Shown here: in pieces, positions 1 through 11,543 of the stretch
Layout of the letters: each line of letters begins with the position of its first letter
Numbering within the stretch: position 1 is the stretch's first letter
Assembly (NCBI GenBank): GCA_958299035.1
Contig: CATQJL010000326.1
Span: forward strand, 2,556,232 to 2,620,231
Source of the DNA: Cylicocyclus nassatus
Taxonomy: Eukaryota > Nematoda > Chromadorea > Rhabditida > Strongylidae
Direction: 5' to 3'
DNA length: 64,000 bases
The notes under the pieces: generated by a model
The model's database searches: none
The model's input: the letters and a program-made list of their open reading frames with translations, nothing else
What the model was told of the DNA's origin: nothing
Program-made: the position numbers and the translations under genes

Positions 1-3000
1 CCGAAGACCACTTGAGTACAAAAAGTCAAGACTTTTCAACGCATTACAATGCTGACAAGTAAGTTTCCGTTCGGAAAATTTTACATAGTATATTAGTATA
101 AGTATGAAATAATTAGCAGATTGTAAAAGATATGTTTCTGCTATCCTCGGACCATGCAAAATTTAATAATGTTTATTCTTGCAATTTCCGTCACATCTCA
201 TCCATAATGCATGTCATCGCTGACAAAAGCAACTCTTCCAGGGGAAAAATATATATGTCTGGAAATATCCTGGGATTGCAATATTTGATCTACCACAAAA
301 TCTATTTTTTTGGTAATTCACGAAATAACCATAACAAAATCGATAAATCTTGAGCCTATGAGACTGCACTAATATTTTTGTTAAAAGGAGGCTCTTATCT
401 CGCCTTGATAGCTACCTGAGCTTGCAAATGCGGGAGTTAGTGGTGTAACACTCTTTGTGATACTCAGTAAATATGCTTAGTCAAGATGTCTAGTATCAGA
501 GATCAGCACCAACTTCAGAAAATTTAACAACCATCTATTTCGTCTGATGAAAATTGCAGTCAAATACACATAATGACTTCTGTAGCTGAAAAAAGGGATC
601 TCAGATGCTGGTTAAGTTCGCCGGGTGGATATTCGTCATTTAAGAACTAACAAACAAACGTCTGCAAAAAAAAAACATTGTGGTCTTCTTTGTAGACCTC
701 CCCCCCCCCCCCCCGTCCCACCAACGCAACATTTTCGTCAACATCCCGATTGCAACAGCTGTTTTCTAGTGATTAACGACCATCGGCAAGCGATCATTCA
801 AAAGATTGTCATTCTTTTTTTTTCAATCTTAATGTGCATAGTTCTAAAAGTTTCTTTGCAGTAACACGTATCGAGAGCATCGCTTTATATACATGAATTT
901 GCGCATTTACGAGTGAAGTATATGGGTGTTTGTGTGCGTGTGTCGGTCTGTCTGTGTGTATGTTCCTTAGCCGTTGTTGACACGACCAACACACTGTTCG
1001 TCTGGGCCAATGGATGATGTTTTTCATCTGCGTACTTTTTTTTCTCTTTTTGGCACAACTAATCGTGAGTGACGCTTTACATAGTCGCGTACGGGGGATG
1101 AACGAGGGAATAAGGCTTCCGTGTGACGTCGTCATGTCCTGGAGCTTCTGCATCTGTAAGGGATTGAACATCGCAAAGCTGAGCTTATGACGGTGTTTAT
1201 TTTACTTTTGAGCAGCAGTCAGCGCACTTCTCTGTCTGCTGTTTCTACGCAATGTGTACCAACTACTAACCATGCGTTACCTACCTTCGTTACCCTTTAC
1301 GTCACATCTACAAAAAGATTGTTTGTTTATCTGTCAATCACTTATTTGTACGACCCGGCGCATAGACTTTTGAATTTTGTAGTAAAGTGGCATTGATGCA
1401 TTGCGATGTCGACGTGTGTGGTTCGTGAACATTTGAAATCTTCAAAATTCTCACTAAACACACTTTCGCACCCCCCTATTCCCCTATTTCTTCTCGAACT
1501 TTTTCCTCCAATTTCTTCACCTACCATGACCACATACCCTATCGGACCATATACTTGTTCACGATATTTTCCGAACTGTATCGATTGGAATGTCGGCTGT
1601 CCCGTGCCACTCTCGGTATTTGTATTCTATTTACCTAGTCGCGCCTTGGTAACCTCACGCCCGTCTCCCCGACGGAGCGTAAGACAGAGAGCGAGACGGG
1701 TCCGATCACCGTCACTGCGCAACACAGTGGAAGTATCGTAGCTTTCTGCTCCAGCAAGACAATCTTTCTTTCTCAATTTCTTTCTCGGCTTTGGAAGTTT
1801 CTCAGCGTGGTGAATGGGGCGATTTATATTTGTTGTGTTTGTTGTCGTCACGATGTTTTGCTGTGAACAGCTTTTCTTCCGATGCGTGGACTGATAGCTG
1901 AAAGGGCGATGCGAGACGCTGCTGGCACGTCTCCAGAAGTCGTGCACGGCGCCGCTGCACAGCAACCCCGTAGGGTTCCACGACTCCGGGGCGCCCGGGT
2001 GCGAGCGTGGCGACGGCGGGGTGCGAACTGCATCATCGGAGCGGGGGGGGGGGGGGGGGCTGGGCGTGGTAGCTCGTCTTGCAATCAATAGCCTCATGTT
2101 GCGGCCGCCAACTCTCTGTCCCTTGCTCTACCTCGCTGGACTCGTTTATTAGGCGAGTCTCGAAGCTACATATTACGGTGAGTCCGGCCACGACTAACCC
2201 TTACCCTCCCTTACCCGCTTACCGACAGCCGAGTGTCGTCATGCTAACTGCCCGCTGCACTAGCACACGTTCACCTCGCTCTTGACGCGTGAACCTGCTC
2301 CCCGCAAATTTCCCGCTGTTCGATGGATTTTGTTAGAGGCACCTAAGCTTGTTACATTCAAGTGTATCTCTGTGAATAATGCTTCATCATGTGCCCTTGG
2401 GATCTGTCCGTGTGAGAGGTCGCATGTCCTTTTGTTCAGAATTCACCGAATCCTGCCAAATATCACTTTATGATCATCCTTTTTCGTTGGCTTATCGACT
2501 TCATCCCTTCCTCTTCTTCACAACACTCAGATCTCCTTTCTACTCATTTTCTTGTCTTTGTCAACCTCTACTTACGTCATCGCACACACTTTCTTTCCAT
2601 ATTCTTGGTCTCTCAGCCGTAAGTACCCTTCAGAAAAGACTAAGCAAAGTCTTGTTTTAGAAATTGTCAAAATAGCAAAGAGACTCCGCTTTAGTCATTC
2701 TTTTTGATCATCTCCGCCAACTTTTTTTGAGTTCTGAGAATGTTCCTCTCATACAAAGTGAATCGTTATCTAAGAATATGTACATCTTGCTTGTGTCAAA
2801 GCTCATTTGTGTCGGCTACGATCGCATCTAAAACGTGTTCATCTAAATTGTCGTGTGCGTCAGAAACTAAAATGTTTTATCTGAAGCGAATCATGTGGAA
2901 AGTTACCTCCATTTTTCTAAACAAATTCTGCTAGAAATTTTTTTTTTTGACAGCTGAGAGTCTCTTTATTGTGCGAGAAATAAGTAGTTATTTTACATGT

Positions 3001-3637
3001 TTTCCCCAAGCATCTTTTACTTTAACTGTTCTATTTCACGTATCTCGTTCTACTTTTCCGCATTATATAATTCGTGTCCGTCGTCACGTGACAACACTTT
3101 TTTTGATTTCACTGAAACGAGAAGGAATCCTATTTTGGCTCTTCCCAAAATTCGAGTGGTTACTGTACTACCAGGTTAATTCGTAACCTGTTGAGGAAGT
3201 GCATTTTTTCCAGAAATAAAAAAAACGTATTTGTGTTTGTCACAGACGAAAGCGTTTGTCTTGGAGAACTCTGATATCAGGGTTGACAGAATGTAGCAGG
3301 TAGAAAGAGAGGTTCAACAATCACTTACTACATAATGATGTCACAGCTGTTCGTCTCTTTCCTGTCTAAATAGAAGTTTAACATCCTATTCTGATATGTG
3401 ATGCTCTTGATAATAGTTCATTGAACCTTCGTGCGCTGATTATGCATTGTTAATTGGTTTCTAAACTACTTCTGCTTGAATAATTGCTAGACATTGTTAA
3501 TAGTTGAGATTTTCCAAGTGAAATGCATACCCTGTCACTTTTTGTCATCCGCTGACATCATCGGCAGCACATGCGCTGTGCTCTAAAATATTTCGCATAA
3601 TTAGGCTGCAAGAAATTTCTAATTGCTGCTCGATTCG
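1..3637. other. Upstream intergenic region of the ETS gene
   Basis: I see no supportable coding gene here. Open frames are short and overlap on both strands. The stretch contains a C run at about 701-716, a GT-rich stretch at about 920-960 and a GC-rich patch at about 1630-2180 (listed separately). The patch is followed by AT-rich DNA up to the first coding exon. Part of it probably holds the promoter and untranslated 5' exon(s) of the ETS gene, because the ATG at 3638 follows an in-frame stop by only a few codons and an AG acceptor lies just upstream, near 3604. Confidence 0.5.
1630..2180 (+). promoter_or_regulatory. GC-rich patch, candidate promoter/first untranslated exon
   Basis: This patch is far richer in G+C and CpG than its surroundings and includes a run of about 17 G at 2042-2058. 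Near 2176 the plus strand reads TATTACG followed by GTGAGTCC, a good splice donor, so a non-coding first exon of the ETS gene could end there. Long proline- and arginine-rich open frames cross it in several frames, as expected of GC-rich DNA. No transcription evidence is available, so this is inference from composition and position. Confidence 0.3.
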
Positions 3638-6600
3638 ATGTCGACATCACGTTCATCTTGGCGCTTCCAGGATAGTCCGGCGCTGGCGTGCCCGGCCCCC
3701 CTTGTAGCGCTCGCGCCTCCTGGCGCAACTGACTGGCCAGCACTGGCCTCACCGCCCTCCAACACAATCCCGGCAGGGTAAGACACCTTTACTTACGGTT
3801 TCATCTACTTTTACATGCATATATCGCCATATCTAATTTTCTTCTTTAGTAATGACTTCATCTACAGGAACACGGGGCTTGCATTTGTTGGTCCATCCGC
3901 ATTTTCCGTCGTGCCACCAGCACCGACATCAATCCCAGCGGTCGCACCTCGTCCGACCACAACTCCCGTCTTACCTCTTTACCCGGGCTTGATGTGCTTA
4001 CCCGCATTACTCGACAAACTCAGTGGTTCACAGGGGATCCTGCGTTCTCACATGAGTACTACACCTTTCAAACCTATTCCAAACAACGAGAAGTGAGCGT
4101 TGGCATTTTATTTGAATGCTCGGGTAAAATTTTGCCATTTTCAGGGTGGATCTAGCGAGATTTCGAGTTAAAGATCCAGTGGAATGGTTAGTGGATGACG
4201 TAGTGTCATGGATGCTGGACGTTGCAAAGCGACATGGCATTCCCTTTGAGGAGATGAATATGCACAGGGTAAGGGACCGCTAATGAGCAATTTACTGCAC
4301 ATGCTTTGTTCAAAAAAAGAGATGGGGAGGGCGACAGGCAGGAGTTTCAGAACCATGACATAGGGCGTAGATGTATGACTCTAGAAGCTGTACACTGTAG
4401 AACTTACAGTTCGACTTAGGCTGGTCCTTGATTGTGGGTTGTTGTTGGTAGTAAGCTGTCATAGTATCACAGCAGCAGTGCAGTGGCGGGCCGATGGAGG
4501 GGGAGGGGCGAGAATGGGTCCCGAACTTTTTGATAGTTACTTTGATGAGTTATAAAAGTGTGCAAGCTTGTTTATACTTGTAAATATTTGAAATAATTTC
4601 TAAAAATTCGAATTAGCCTTGTAAAAAATTTCTTGGGGGCTGGCTGCTATGGACCGTGGAAAAATTTGGAAAGCATTTCCAAAAATTCTTTAGTGTACAT
4701 GCATAACGTCACGCACCTTTACTGGAGGAAAATTTCTGCCCCCCCCCCCCCCCCCCAAACGGAAACCCTGGAACCGCCACTGCAGTAGTGTAATGAGAAG
4801 CTTCCTCAAATTTCTAAACAGCAAAAAGCAGGGCTGGGCATGAGATTTCTTCTGAAGATGCAAAAGCGAAGTCCCCCTTGGGTTCCGCTAAATTTCCTGA
4901 ATTTTCCTTTGATCCCAAACACTAAAATCAAAAACCTTTGAAAAACGAAACGTCGACTGAAAAAACGCAACCTAAGTTGTGTTTTTTTTTTCGACCACAA
5001 AAACGATTCCATTTGGTTTTTGCTCTAAAAACGATAGCCAGCTTACTTATAAGCCACCTTTGCCGAGCCATGGCGAAGGTTGCTTAGCTTGAGGATTAGT
5101 TTTCATTTGCTGGGAGATCTTTGAGAAAAATGTGTACTTAAGCAAATATAGCTTGTTCATCCAAATATCGAATACATTTTATAGTTTGCGAATCTCACCG
5201 GTCAACAAATGATCGGCATGACCGAGCAGAATTTTATAGAGCGAGATCCCATTTGGGGACCTCTTATCTACAACGAGTTCCGCAAAAACCTCGCTGGTAA
5301 GCATGACGTGATATTGTATTCAGCATTTTCAAGAAAATTGACTTTGCAGAAGATACCTCAGTGATTGATGAGATTATGAAGAAATATAGTGCAGACGAGG
5401 AAGCGGTAACCGCTGTCGGTGGAGGTCCATCGACATCGTTTGAGATTCCAAAAACGCATATCACAGCACCGAGTGGATCGCCAATCGTCCCACAATTTCA
5501 CACTCTTACACAAACGTTGAATCAAACACTCAATCAAACGTTGAATCAAAGCATCCAGTTGAACACAAATCTGGCGCAGAATTTGCAGCAGACACTGAAT
5601 CAGTCGTTAGCGACAAGTCTTGCGGCTGGGTTGTCCACGGGTAATGGTTATTCTCTTCGTTTTTCTCGTAATCAAACTCACACTTACTTGTTGTAGGTCT
5701 TAGTCCGATAAATTTGGGACTTGTACACAATGGACTCAGCCCAAGCTCTCCTTTGCTTGGAGCGCAAATGCAGCAGAAAATCTCACCGCTACCGAGTGAG
5801 ATCACATCTTTCAACCCCGCTAGCACCGCTACAGCTTGCTCTGACTACGAAGGTATCATTTTGTATTCGTGCTTTGAACATCCCACTGATATCTTCGATG
5901 CTATCACTTGCTTATCTGTGTTTTTGTTCTGTATAATCGGCTTTAACAGAAGCTGTGGGATGATTACAAGATTTACACCCTCAGACTTTCCATAAGAGCC
6001 CTTTGCATATAGAAACTATGTAGAAAAATAGGCAATATAGAGAATGAAGAGCAATTATGCTCTTTTGTGACGAAATTGCGTTTCTGAGTAGAGAAAAGTC
6101 CTATTCTAACAAGACTGCGACTCGCACTAATGAGATGTCTGTAATTGCGCGCAGTCTCAAATTTATACGGCAATTGGGTTGATCTTTAGAGACCAGAATC
6201 TCATCAAAGTTATGCTTTGAACACTCTGAGAATCAAAAAGCAGATCTCTTGATTTTCAATAGTGTAGAGAAAGAAGTACTATCTGATATGCTCACGGGTT
6301 AGGCTGGAAGCGTTTTTGAGCAGAAGGCAAAGAAATATGGGGAGGGACCGGGCAGAATCCCCGAAAAGATGTTGCTGCAGATACATTTAGAGAGTGCAAA
6401 ATTTTCAATGCGAAGAATTATTGCTCATAAGCAAATGCAACGCTCAGGAATTCAATCGATATATTGATTGAACCGACCATGTCGTTTAGTTCAGTGCAAA
6501 TTCAAGGTAATCGTAGGGAAAGTCCCAAAGATTCCTTGTAAACGATCTTCCGTATGTGCCACAGTCTTAGCTTATAGCTCCGCGAGCTCAAATTGTTTGA

Positions 6601-9600
6601 TAATTAAAAATCATTGTTCGATAGCGATCACTATACTAGGTGCAAAAATTTGAGGAAAGCGATAAAATTTTTGATTTCTGTTCCTTCTCTCGTCTTCCTG
6701 TATGGCACTAGGATTACACTGAAAAGGGGCTGTATGCTGTCTTTTAGCATCTCTGTAACGTTTGGTTTTTTGAAGTCCGAGAAAATTTTTCGCAGGAAGC
6801 CTACCAGCATCCACAATCTCGCATTTGCTAATTCGATTTCTCATAGGATCTGAAGAGTGCGCCAACGCCGCCGACTCAAAGCTGAAAAAGAACAAGGACG
6901 GTAAACCCAGGAAACGTTCCCAACACACGAAGGGTAACAAATTATGGGAATTCATTCGCGATGCTCTGAAAGATCCGCTCACATGCCCGTCGGTTGTTCG
7001 GTGGGTAAAATTTGCATCTTTCCTTTCTATCAATTACTGATGAGTTATTCAGGTGGGAAGATCCAATCGAGGGAGTGTTTCGGATAGTGGAATCCGAAAA
7101 GCTGGCTCGACTATGGGGAGAGCGTAAGAACAACACAAAGATGACCTATGAGAAGTTGAGCAGAGCCATGAGGTACATCCTAATCTCTTTCTTCGAAGAT
7201 TTGCTCACACGCGTACGCAACAACGGTCTCTTGCTATAGAACTGTTTATCAAAATCTTTCTGTACAGTTGTTTTCGTACGCGAGTGGGTAATTTCGAGCC
7301 GTGATGGACGATGCAGGCCACAAACTCATACACAACTCGTGCTACAACGCGATTTTTGATCGGGGTCTTACGTCAGTGCTGAATCAAACACCACTTTCCT
7401 AGAGTATAGAATCATAATCACTCATCTAGTCCTAGCGAATGATTAGACTCTGCGATGAGGGATGTGTGGTCGCGAGATTCGCTTCGAGCATGTTCACTCC
7501 TATACTCACCTAGCATGTTGTCTCCCTTATTAATCTACTCATACCTCCTTGCTGATACTGAACTCATTTGAAAACCGCTCGCCATATCCTTGCATTCACC
7601 CATTACTCCTGTTTAGAACCTACTACGAGAAACAAATACTCGTTCCCGTGCCAAAGACTGGTCTTTATCCCAAGAAACTCGTGTACAAATTCGGACCGGG
7701 TGCTCACGGATGGGATGCTATGAAAGAAGAACTTCTATAGGGTAAGTAATGCAACGATCACTCTGTTAACTGCATGTTAGCCGTTACTCGCTCTCGACGC
7801 CCACGGTTCGTTCACGCTGCTGAGCGCGGAGCCAACGCGGCTGTGCCTGAACGAGCCGATGAGTCCCGGAGCGATGTTTGATGCCAGGGCATGTGTATCG
7901 ATCCAAGCTCTGTCCCTCAGAAAACCAACTAGTCCACCACGCACTAATCGCTGTCCCTCGCACGTGTTCCGCTTCCCCCCATCGCTGATCAGAGATCTCT
8001 TGTCTTGGCCGAATGTTGGATCTTTTTGCGCGCCGACATATCTACGGGGCAAGTAGAGCGATAGAATCATCAACATGGAGCGAATTTCTGAAAAATCATT
8101 TCTAGAAAAGGCATTCATGATTCAGATTAGAAAATTCTCAGCACTAGTAAAAACCATGCATGATTGGCCATGCTCCAAATTGAAACTTCTTTTTGACGCA
8201 AAGTAAGGGAAAGTTTTACGGGGCAAGGGCGAAATTGCGGAAATTATAGCGTGTACATGTCCAAATTCCAAAGCTAAAAGCGCGTACGTTTGAGTTGCTT
8301 AGAAGCGAAATGGTGTGCATAAAACACGCGCTCGAAAAATCGATATATCGATTGAAATTCGCTGACCCGCGTACGGTGCCTTGTGCGGATTGCAGTCACT
8401 GCAAATTGAAAAAATCAATGGCAAATGCGTAGATTTTGAAAATATCCAGATCATAGGGGAATGATGTAGGTAGCACGACAACGTACATTTGTGCGAGTAA
8501 TTTTCCAAGGTATCCTACTTTTTAAACATACTAGCCATATCAGAGGAGGTTATCATTTTTTCTGTAGTTTTGCGTAACGTCATAGTTTCCTGTCACTGTC
8601 CCGATTCCACATGGTAGGATCATAAGATTCAAGTTCCGTACAAGAATCGTTTGGGTTTGAAGAGTTTGAATAAGTGTCGATTTAGCTAATAGGGCCAACT
8701 TCATTTTTAAGTATTTAACACGTTTTTTTTCTCTTATAGCTCTCGTTTTGTGATCATTCTAATTTTTGCTCGTCCACTGCAGGATGATAATGAAGCCCTT
8801 TTATATCCAAATAGTGTGGGTATGTAGGAGGAATGTAAATTTGATAATTTTGTAACTCGCTTGTTCCCCGCTTCAGCTTCTTTTAGATCCAAGTAAACAC
8901 TGCAGAAAAGCTCACGATCATAATCATAACAACCGCAGTGGTAAATGTTAGAAGCTGCTGGATTTCAACAGGATGGCGATTAGTTTATGATGTCCGATGA
9001 GAGCTTTAGCCTTATGATCGTAGAATCCCAGAGATCACTAGTAGTCGAGTCAATTCGCAACCGTGTGCGATTGCACACAACATGCACATTGCTAATCATA
9101 TCCTGGATTTCGTTAACATTTTTGCATGCAATTTCTAGGAAACTCTGGCAAATGTTTATCTTGATATTCGGAAGATTGGAGTAAAAGAGGTCAAAGTGCA
9201 TATCCAGAAGAGACGCACAGTTTTGATTGATAAATTACTGGATTACGGGCAATGTGATGACCGTGTGCAAATACACAAAGTCGATAACACGAATGTATGC
9301 ATAAGCCTCTCAGTGCGGTATTTATCAATCTTGCGGCTTGATCGGGCGGTGTTTCTGCTGTTTTCGTTTATAAACGAGTGCCCACAAGCGACATGACCCG
9401 ATCGGGCGCTCGTTTACAACGGCAGAGTGCCCGATCTGAGCTCGGGAGATTGACAGTTACCTTCCTTATAATATCGGAACATCTCACAAGTTACAAATAA
9501 TATTATAGGTACTACTATAACACGAAAATCCTGCTGCCGGTGAGCGGTCGACGTCTCGTCTACAAGTTCGGTCCATCGGCACGCGGATGGTCTTCGCACG

Positions 9601-9740
9601 AACCGATTCTCTTCCCCGGTTACGGTAGCAATGTCGCCTACAGCAGCGACGAAGAGGAGGTGGCTAGTGGCGAGAACCTAACAGGCTATACCTCTTTCGA
9701 TGTAGAGTATCCCATCAAGTACCGAGAACTTCCGGTTTAG
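3638..9740 (+). CDS. ETS transcription factor with Pointed domain (SPDEF/ESE-like)
   Basis: Exons are 3638-3777, 3868-4092, 4145-4268, 5185-5296, 5350-5640, 5697-5852, 6847-7000 and 7053-7172, followed by 9509-9740 (517 aa) or 7617-7740 (481 aa). Phases agree at every junction. Residues 1-122 are Ala/Pro-rich. Residues 127-198 form a Pointed/SAM domain whose second half ([17 protein letters not shown]) resembles SPDEF. A Leu-Asn-Gln repeat region follows at about 255-300, then a basic stretch ([11 protein letters not shown]) and the ETS domain from KLWEFIRD at about 381. The domain contains [21 protein letters not shown], written here as RLWGERKNN and YEKLSRAM, and ends in LVYKFGP. The protein should be a nuclear DNA-binding regulator of GGAA/T sites. 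The Pointed domain suggests SPDEF, while the ETS domain resembles ESE/ELF3. The C. elegans orthologue is probably ets-4, but I leave the symbol blank. The start is the first Met after an in-frame stop. Confidence 0.93.
4481..4782. mobile_element. hAT-like non-autonomous element in the ETS intron
   Basis: The ends are CAGTGGCGG (4481-4489) and its complement CCGCCACTG (4774-4782). The flanking 8-mers are CAGCAGTG (4473-4480) and CAGTAGTG (4783-4790), an 8-bp target duplication with one mismatch. CAGTGGCG-type termini with 8-bp duplications are typical of hAT transposons. The 302-bp interior has no open frame and carries a C run near its right end (4739-4756). It lies in the intron that splits the Pointed domain. 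Confidence 0.75.
5853..6846 (+). other. ETS intron before the ETS-domain exons
   Basis: This 994-bp intron lies between exons 5697-5852 and 6847-7000. I see nothing beyond AT-rich intronic sequence. Open frames on both strands here are short and lack any recognisable domain. Confidence 0.7.
7617..7740 (+). CDS. Alternative ETS exon a (short isoform)
   Basis: The acceptor GTTTAG ends at 7616. Joined in phase 2 to the exon ending at 7172, it reads [16 protein letters not shown] and [12 protein letters not shown], then KEELL and TAG. This completes the ETS recognition helix and last two beta strands, giving a 481-aa protein. It has Thr where most ETS proteins have the first Tyr of YYY, and a few extra residues before LVYKF. 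The stop codon at 7738-7740 is followed by GGTAAGTAAT, so a strong donor (G|GTAAGT) lies one base after the stop. The exon may therefore be an internal cassette spliced to 9509, with that exon becoming 3' UTR, rather than a true terminal exon. Confidence 0.85.
7741..9508 (+). other. Intron between the two alternative ETS exons
   Basis: It begins with the donor G|GTAAGT right after the stop of exon a and ends at the acceptor of exon b. Its last 170 bases contain nested inverted motifs: AAACGAGTGCCC (9372-9383) pairs with GGGCGCTCGTTT (9404-9415), and GATCGGG/CCCGATC copies lie nearby. No gene is seen inside. Confidence 0.6.
9372..9415 (+). promoter_or_regulatory. Hairpin upstream of alternative exon b
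   Basis: The 12-base arms AAACGAGTGCCC and GGGCGCTCGTTT pair with one mismatch or wobble around a 20-base loop that itself holds CCCGATC. It lies about 95 bases upstream of the exon b acceptor, so it could affect splice choice, but this is inference only. A small transposon remnant is an equally fair reading. Confidence 0.3.
9509..9740 (+). CDS. Alternative ETS exon b (long isoform)
   Basis: The acceptor ATTATAG ends at 9508. It joins in the same phase 2 to the exon ending at 7172 and reads [28 protein letters not shown] and then a further tail of about 42 residues. The tail contains an acidic patch (SSDEEE) and ends PIKYRELPV with TAG at 9738-9740. This is the canonical YYY form of the ETS helix. 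Exons a and b share LVYKFGP-x-A-x-GW and the same phase, so they look like diverged products of one exon duplication. Confidence 0.9.
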
Positions 9741-11543
9741 ACACTCTGATCTCATGTACGTGCGATGATTTGTAGTCGTCTGTGACGCATCGCACGTACA
9801 GCTACATTCGATTCGTAGATTCTACCTATTAGGCTTGATTCTTTAATGTTTTCTGATGACATTGTTCTTTGGATGTTTTGTTCTTTGTTGTGCAATACTG
9901 TCGTTAACAGGGTGTTGTTGAGCAACTGCGGATATAGCACGATTCTAATTATCTTCCTTTTCATATTTGTTCAAACATTTACGCAGAGTCCAGAGTTGCT
10001 CACTCAAAGGCACCATTGAGATTTGAGTAGCTTTAAGATCACATTTCTGTCATTGTTCCACACCTGTTTTGCACTAGCGGTGCCGTTTTCGCACATTTCA
10101 AATCATTGTTATGTTCTATTACCACAATTTTATCAAAGATAAGGGCAACTACTGTAAATTTTTGAATCTGTCATTCCAGTAGGGTTCCTGATTCTAAAGA
10201 AAATCTATTTAGTTTTTTATAGCTACGTAGTTGGCTTTGTCAACCACTTGTTCGGGTTCCCTTGTATAAAGTTTTTCTTCAAGAAACAACGCAAATGTTA
10301 TGCTAAATATCAAGTGAATAAAGATTGACTCTTCTGAACTAATGTGCAGTTACAATTCAACCTCGCAGGGCCGCTACTTCGAAAATTCGAGACAAAAATT
10401 GCAGAATCATTCCCAAAAACGATTCGCGTTTGAACCAGTGCTGGCCAGATCTCAAAGTGCATGAGTTCAACATCTTTTCTTTTGATACATTTTATCATAT
10501 GCTACGTATTTTCCATCTAATTCGCGTTATCAAAAAGGAACTTCATCGAGAGGTTGGAAACTAGTCTTTATGAACTCGTTGGGTCAAAGTACGCAGTTCT
10601 ATCCACAAGTCATACAGACAGAAAATATGAGGGGGCGAATGTAACATGATTTTTGGGGTGGAGATTTTGCTATTGACATCACCTCAGTGTTACTAATAAT
10701 AAGATCTTTGACACCTCTCAGCTCACGATAGTCTATTCCCCAGAAGGGCAAAAATCAAGCGAGACGAAATCTTCGCCTAGAATGCGCCAAAAAACAAGGA
10801 AGTCAAATGTTTTCTTTAAAATGTTCTTCATTCCTTCCACATAATTCGATTATTTATGTAAAATGATCGATTTTGCGGTTTGAACCCGACGACAGAACAT
10901 CAAATGGAAACGATTCTATTTTCAGCAATCGAAATATTGAGGACATCTGCTATTGACCGCAAAACTACCACTAATAGCGGAAGTGTACAATATTAATCAG
11001 TCAATTACCAACCAGTAAAGAGTGAGCGTAAAAGTGCAAATGGAAAAGTCACATCAACTACGTGTGTACAAATTCGTTGACAAATAATTATCACCAAATG
11101 TAGTGAGTAGGAACACTAAACAACTTCGGTAAATAAGTGTATTTGAGTGGCCAAAACGGAAATATGTGTATTTGCAGACTACCTGGGTTCAAATCGAAGG
11201 AAGAAAAGCTTTTATCATAAAGAAAAGTTTTACGAAAAAATCAAGCTCATTTATGGCAACAGTCCTTGGATGTAGCGGTTTTTTTTTTTTGCATGCTGTG
11301 GATAAAATTGTGGTGCAAGCGCACATATTTCCATTTCAGTTGCTCAACATATGCACATTTTGAATGTGGAAAAAAACAGGTTTGGATCTTCTGTTTCAAG
11401 TTTACATATAAATCTCAAGCACTAATCTAGTTAAGTACGGTGATGAAGCTAGCAACTCCCTGAATTATGCATGATTACTGGCGTAAAGCATTTGGATAGT
11501 TGCCAAAACCGGATATGCCCAAATATAATGCACAATGTACAAA
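9741..11543. other. Convergent intergenic region, ETS gene to DRAM gene
   Basis: The two flanking genes point towards each other, so this 1.8 kb holds two 3' UTRs. A short hairpin follows the ETS stop (CATGTACGTGCGATGA near 9753 against CATCGCACGTACA near 9787). A T run occurs at 11280-11290. No gene is supported. Confidence 0.6.
10317..10322 (+). terminator. Candidate poly(A) signal of the ETS gene
   Basis: This is the first clear AATAAA downstream of the exon b stop, about 580 bases after it. It would give a 3' UTR of roughly 0.6 kb. No transcript end is visible in the sequence itself. Confidence 0.35.

Noticed and set aside
1627..2097. 156-aa minus-strand proline/arginine-rich open frame, with overlapping frames on the plus strand
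   Set aside because: It only reflects GC-rich sequence with a G run. There are no domain, splice or codon signals, and several frames are open at once.
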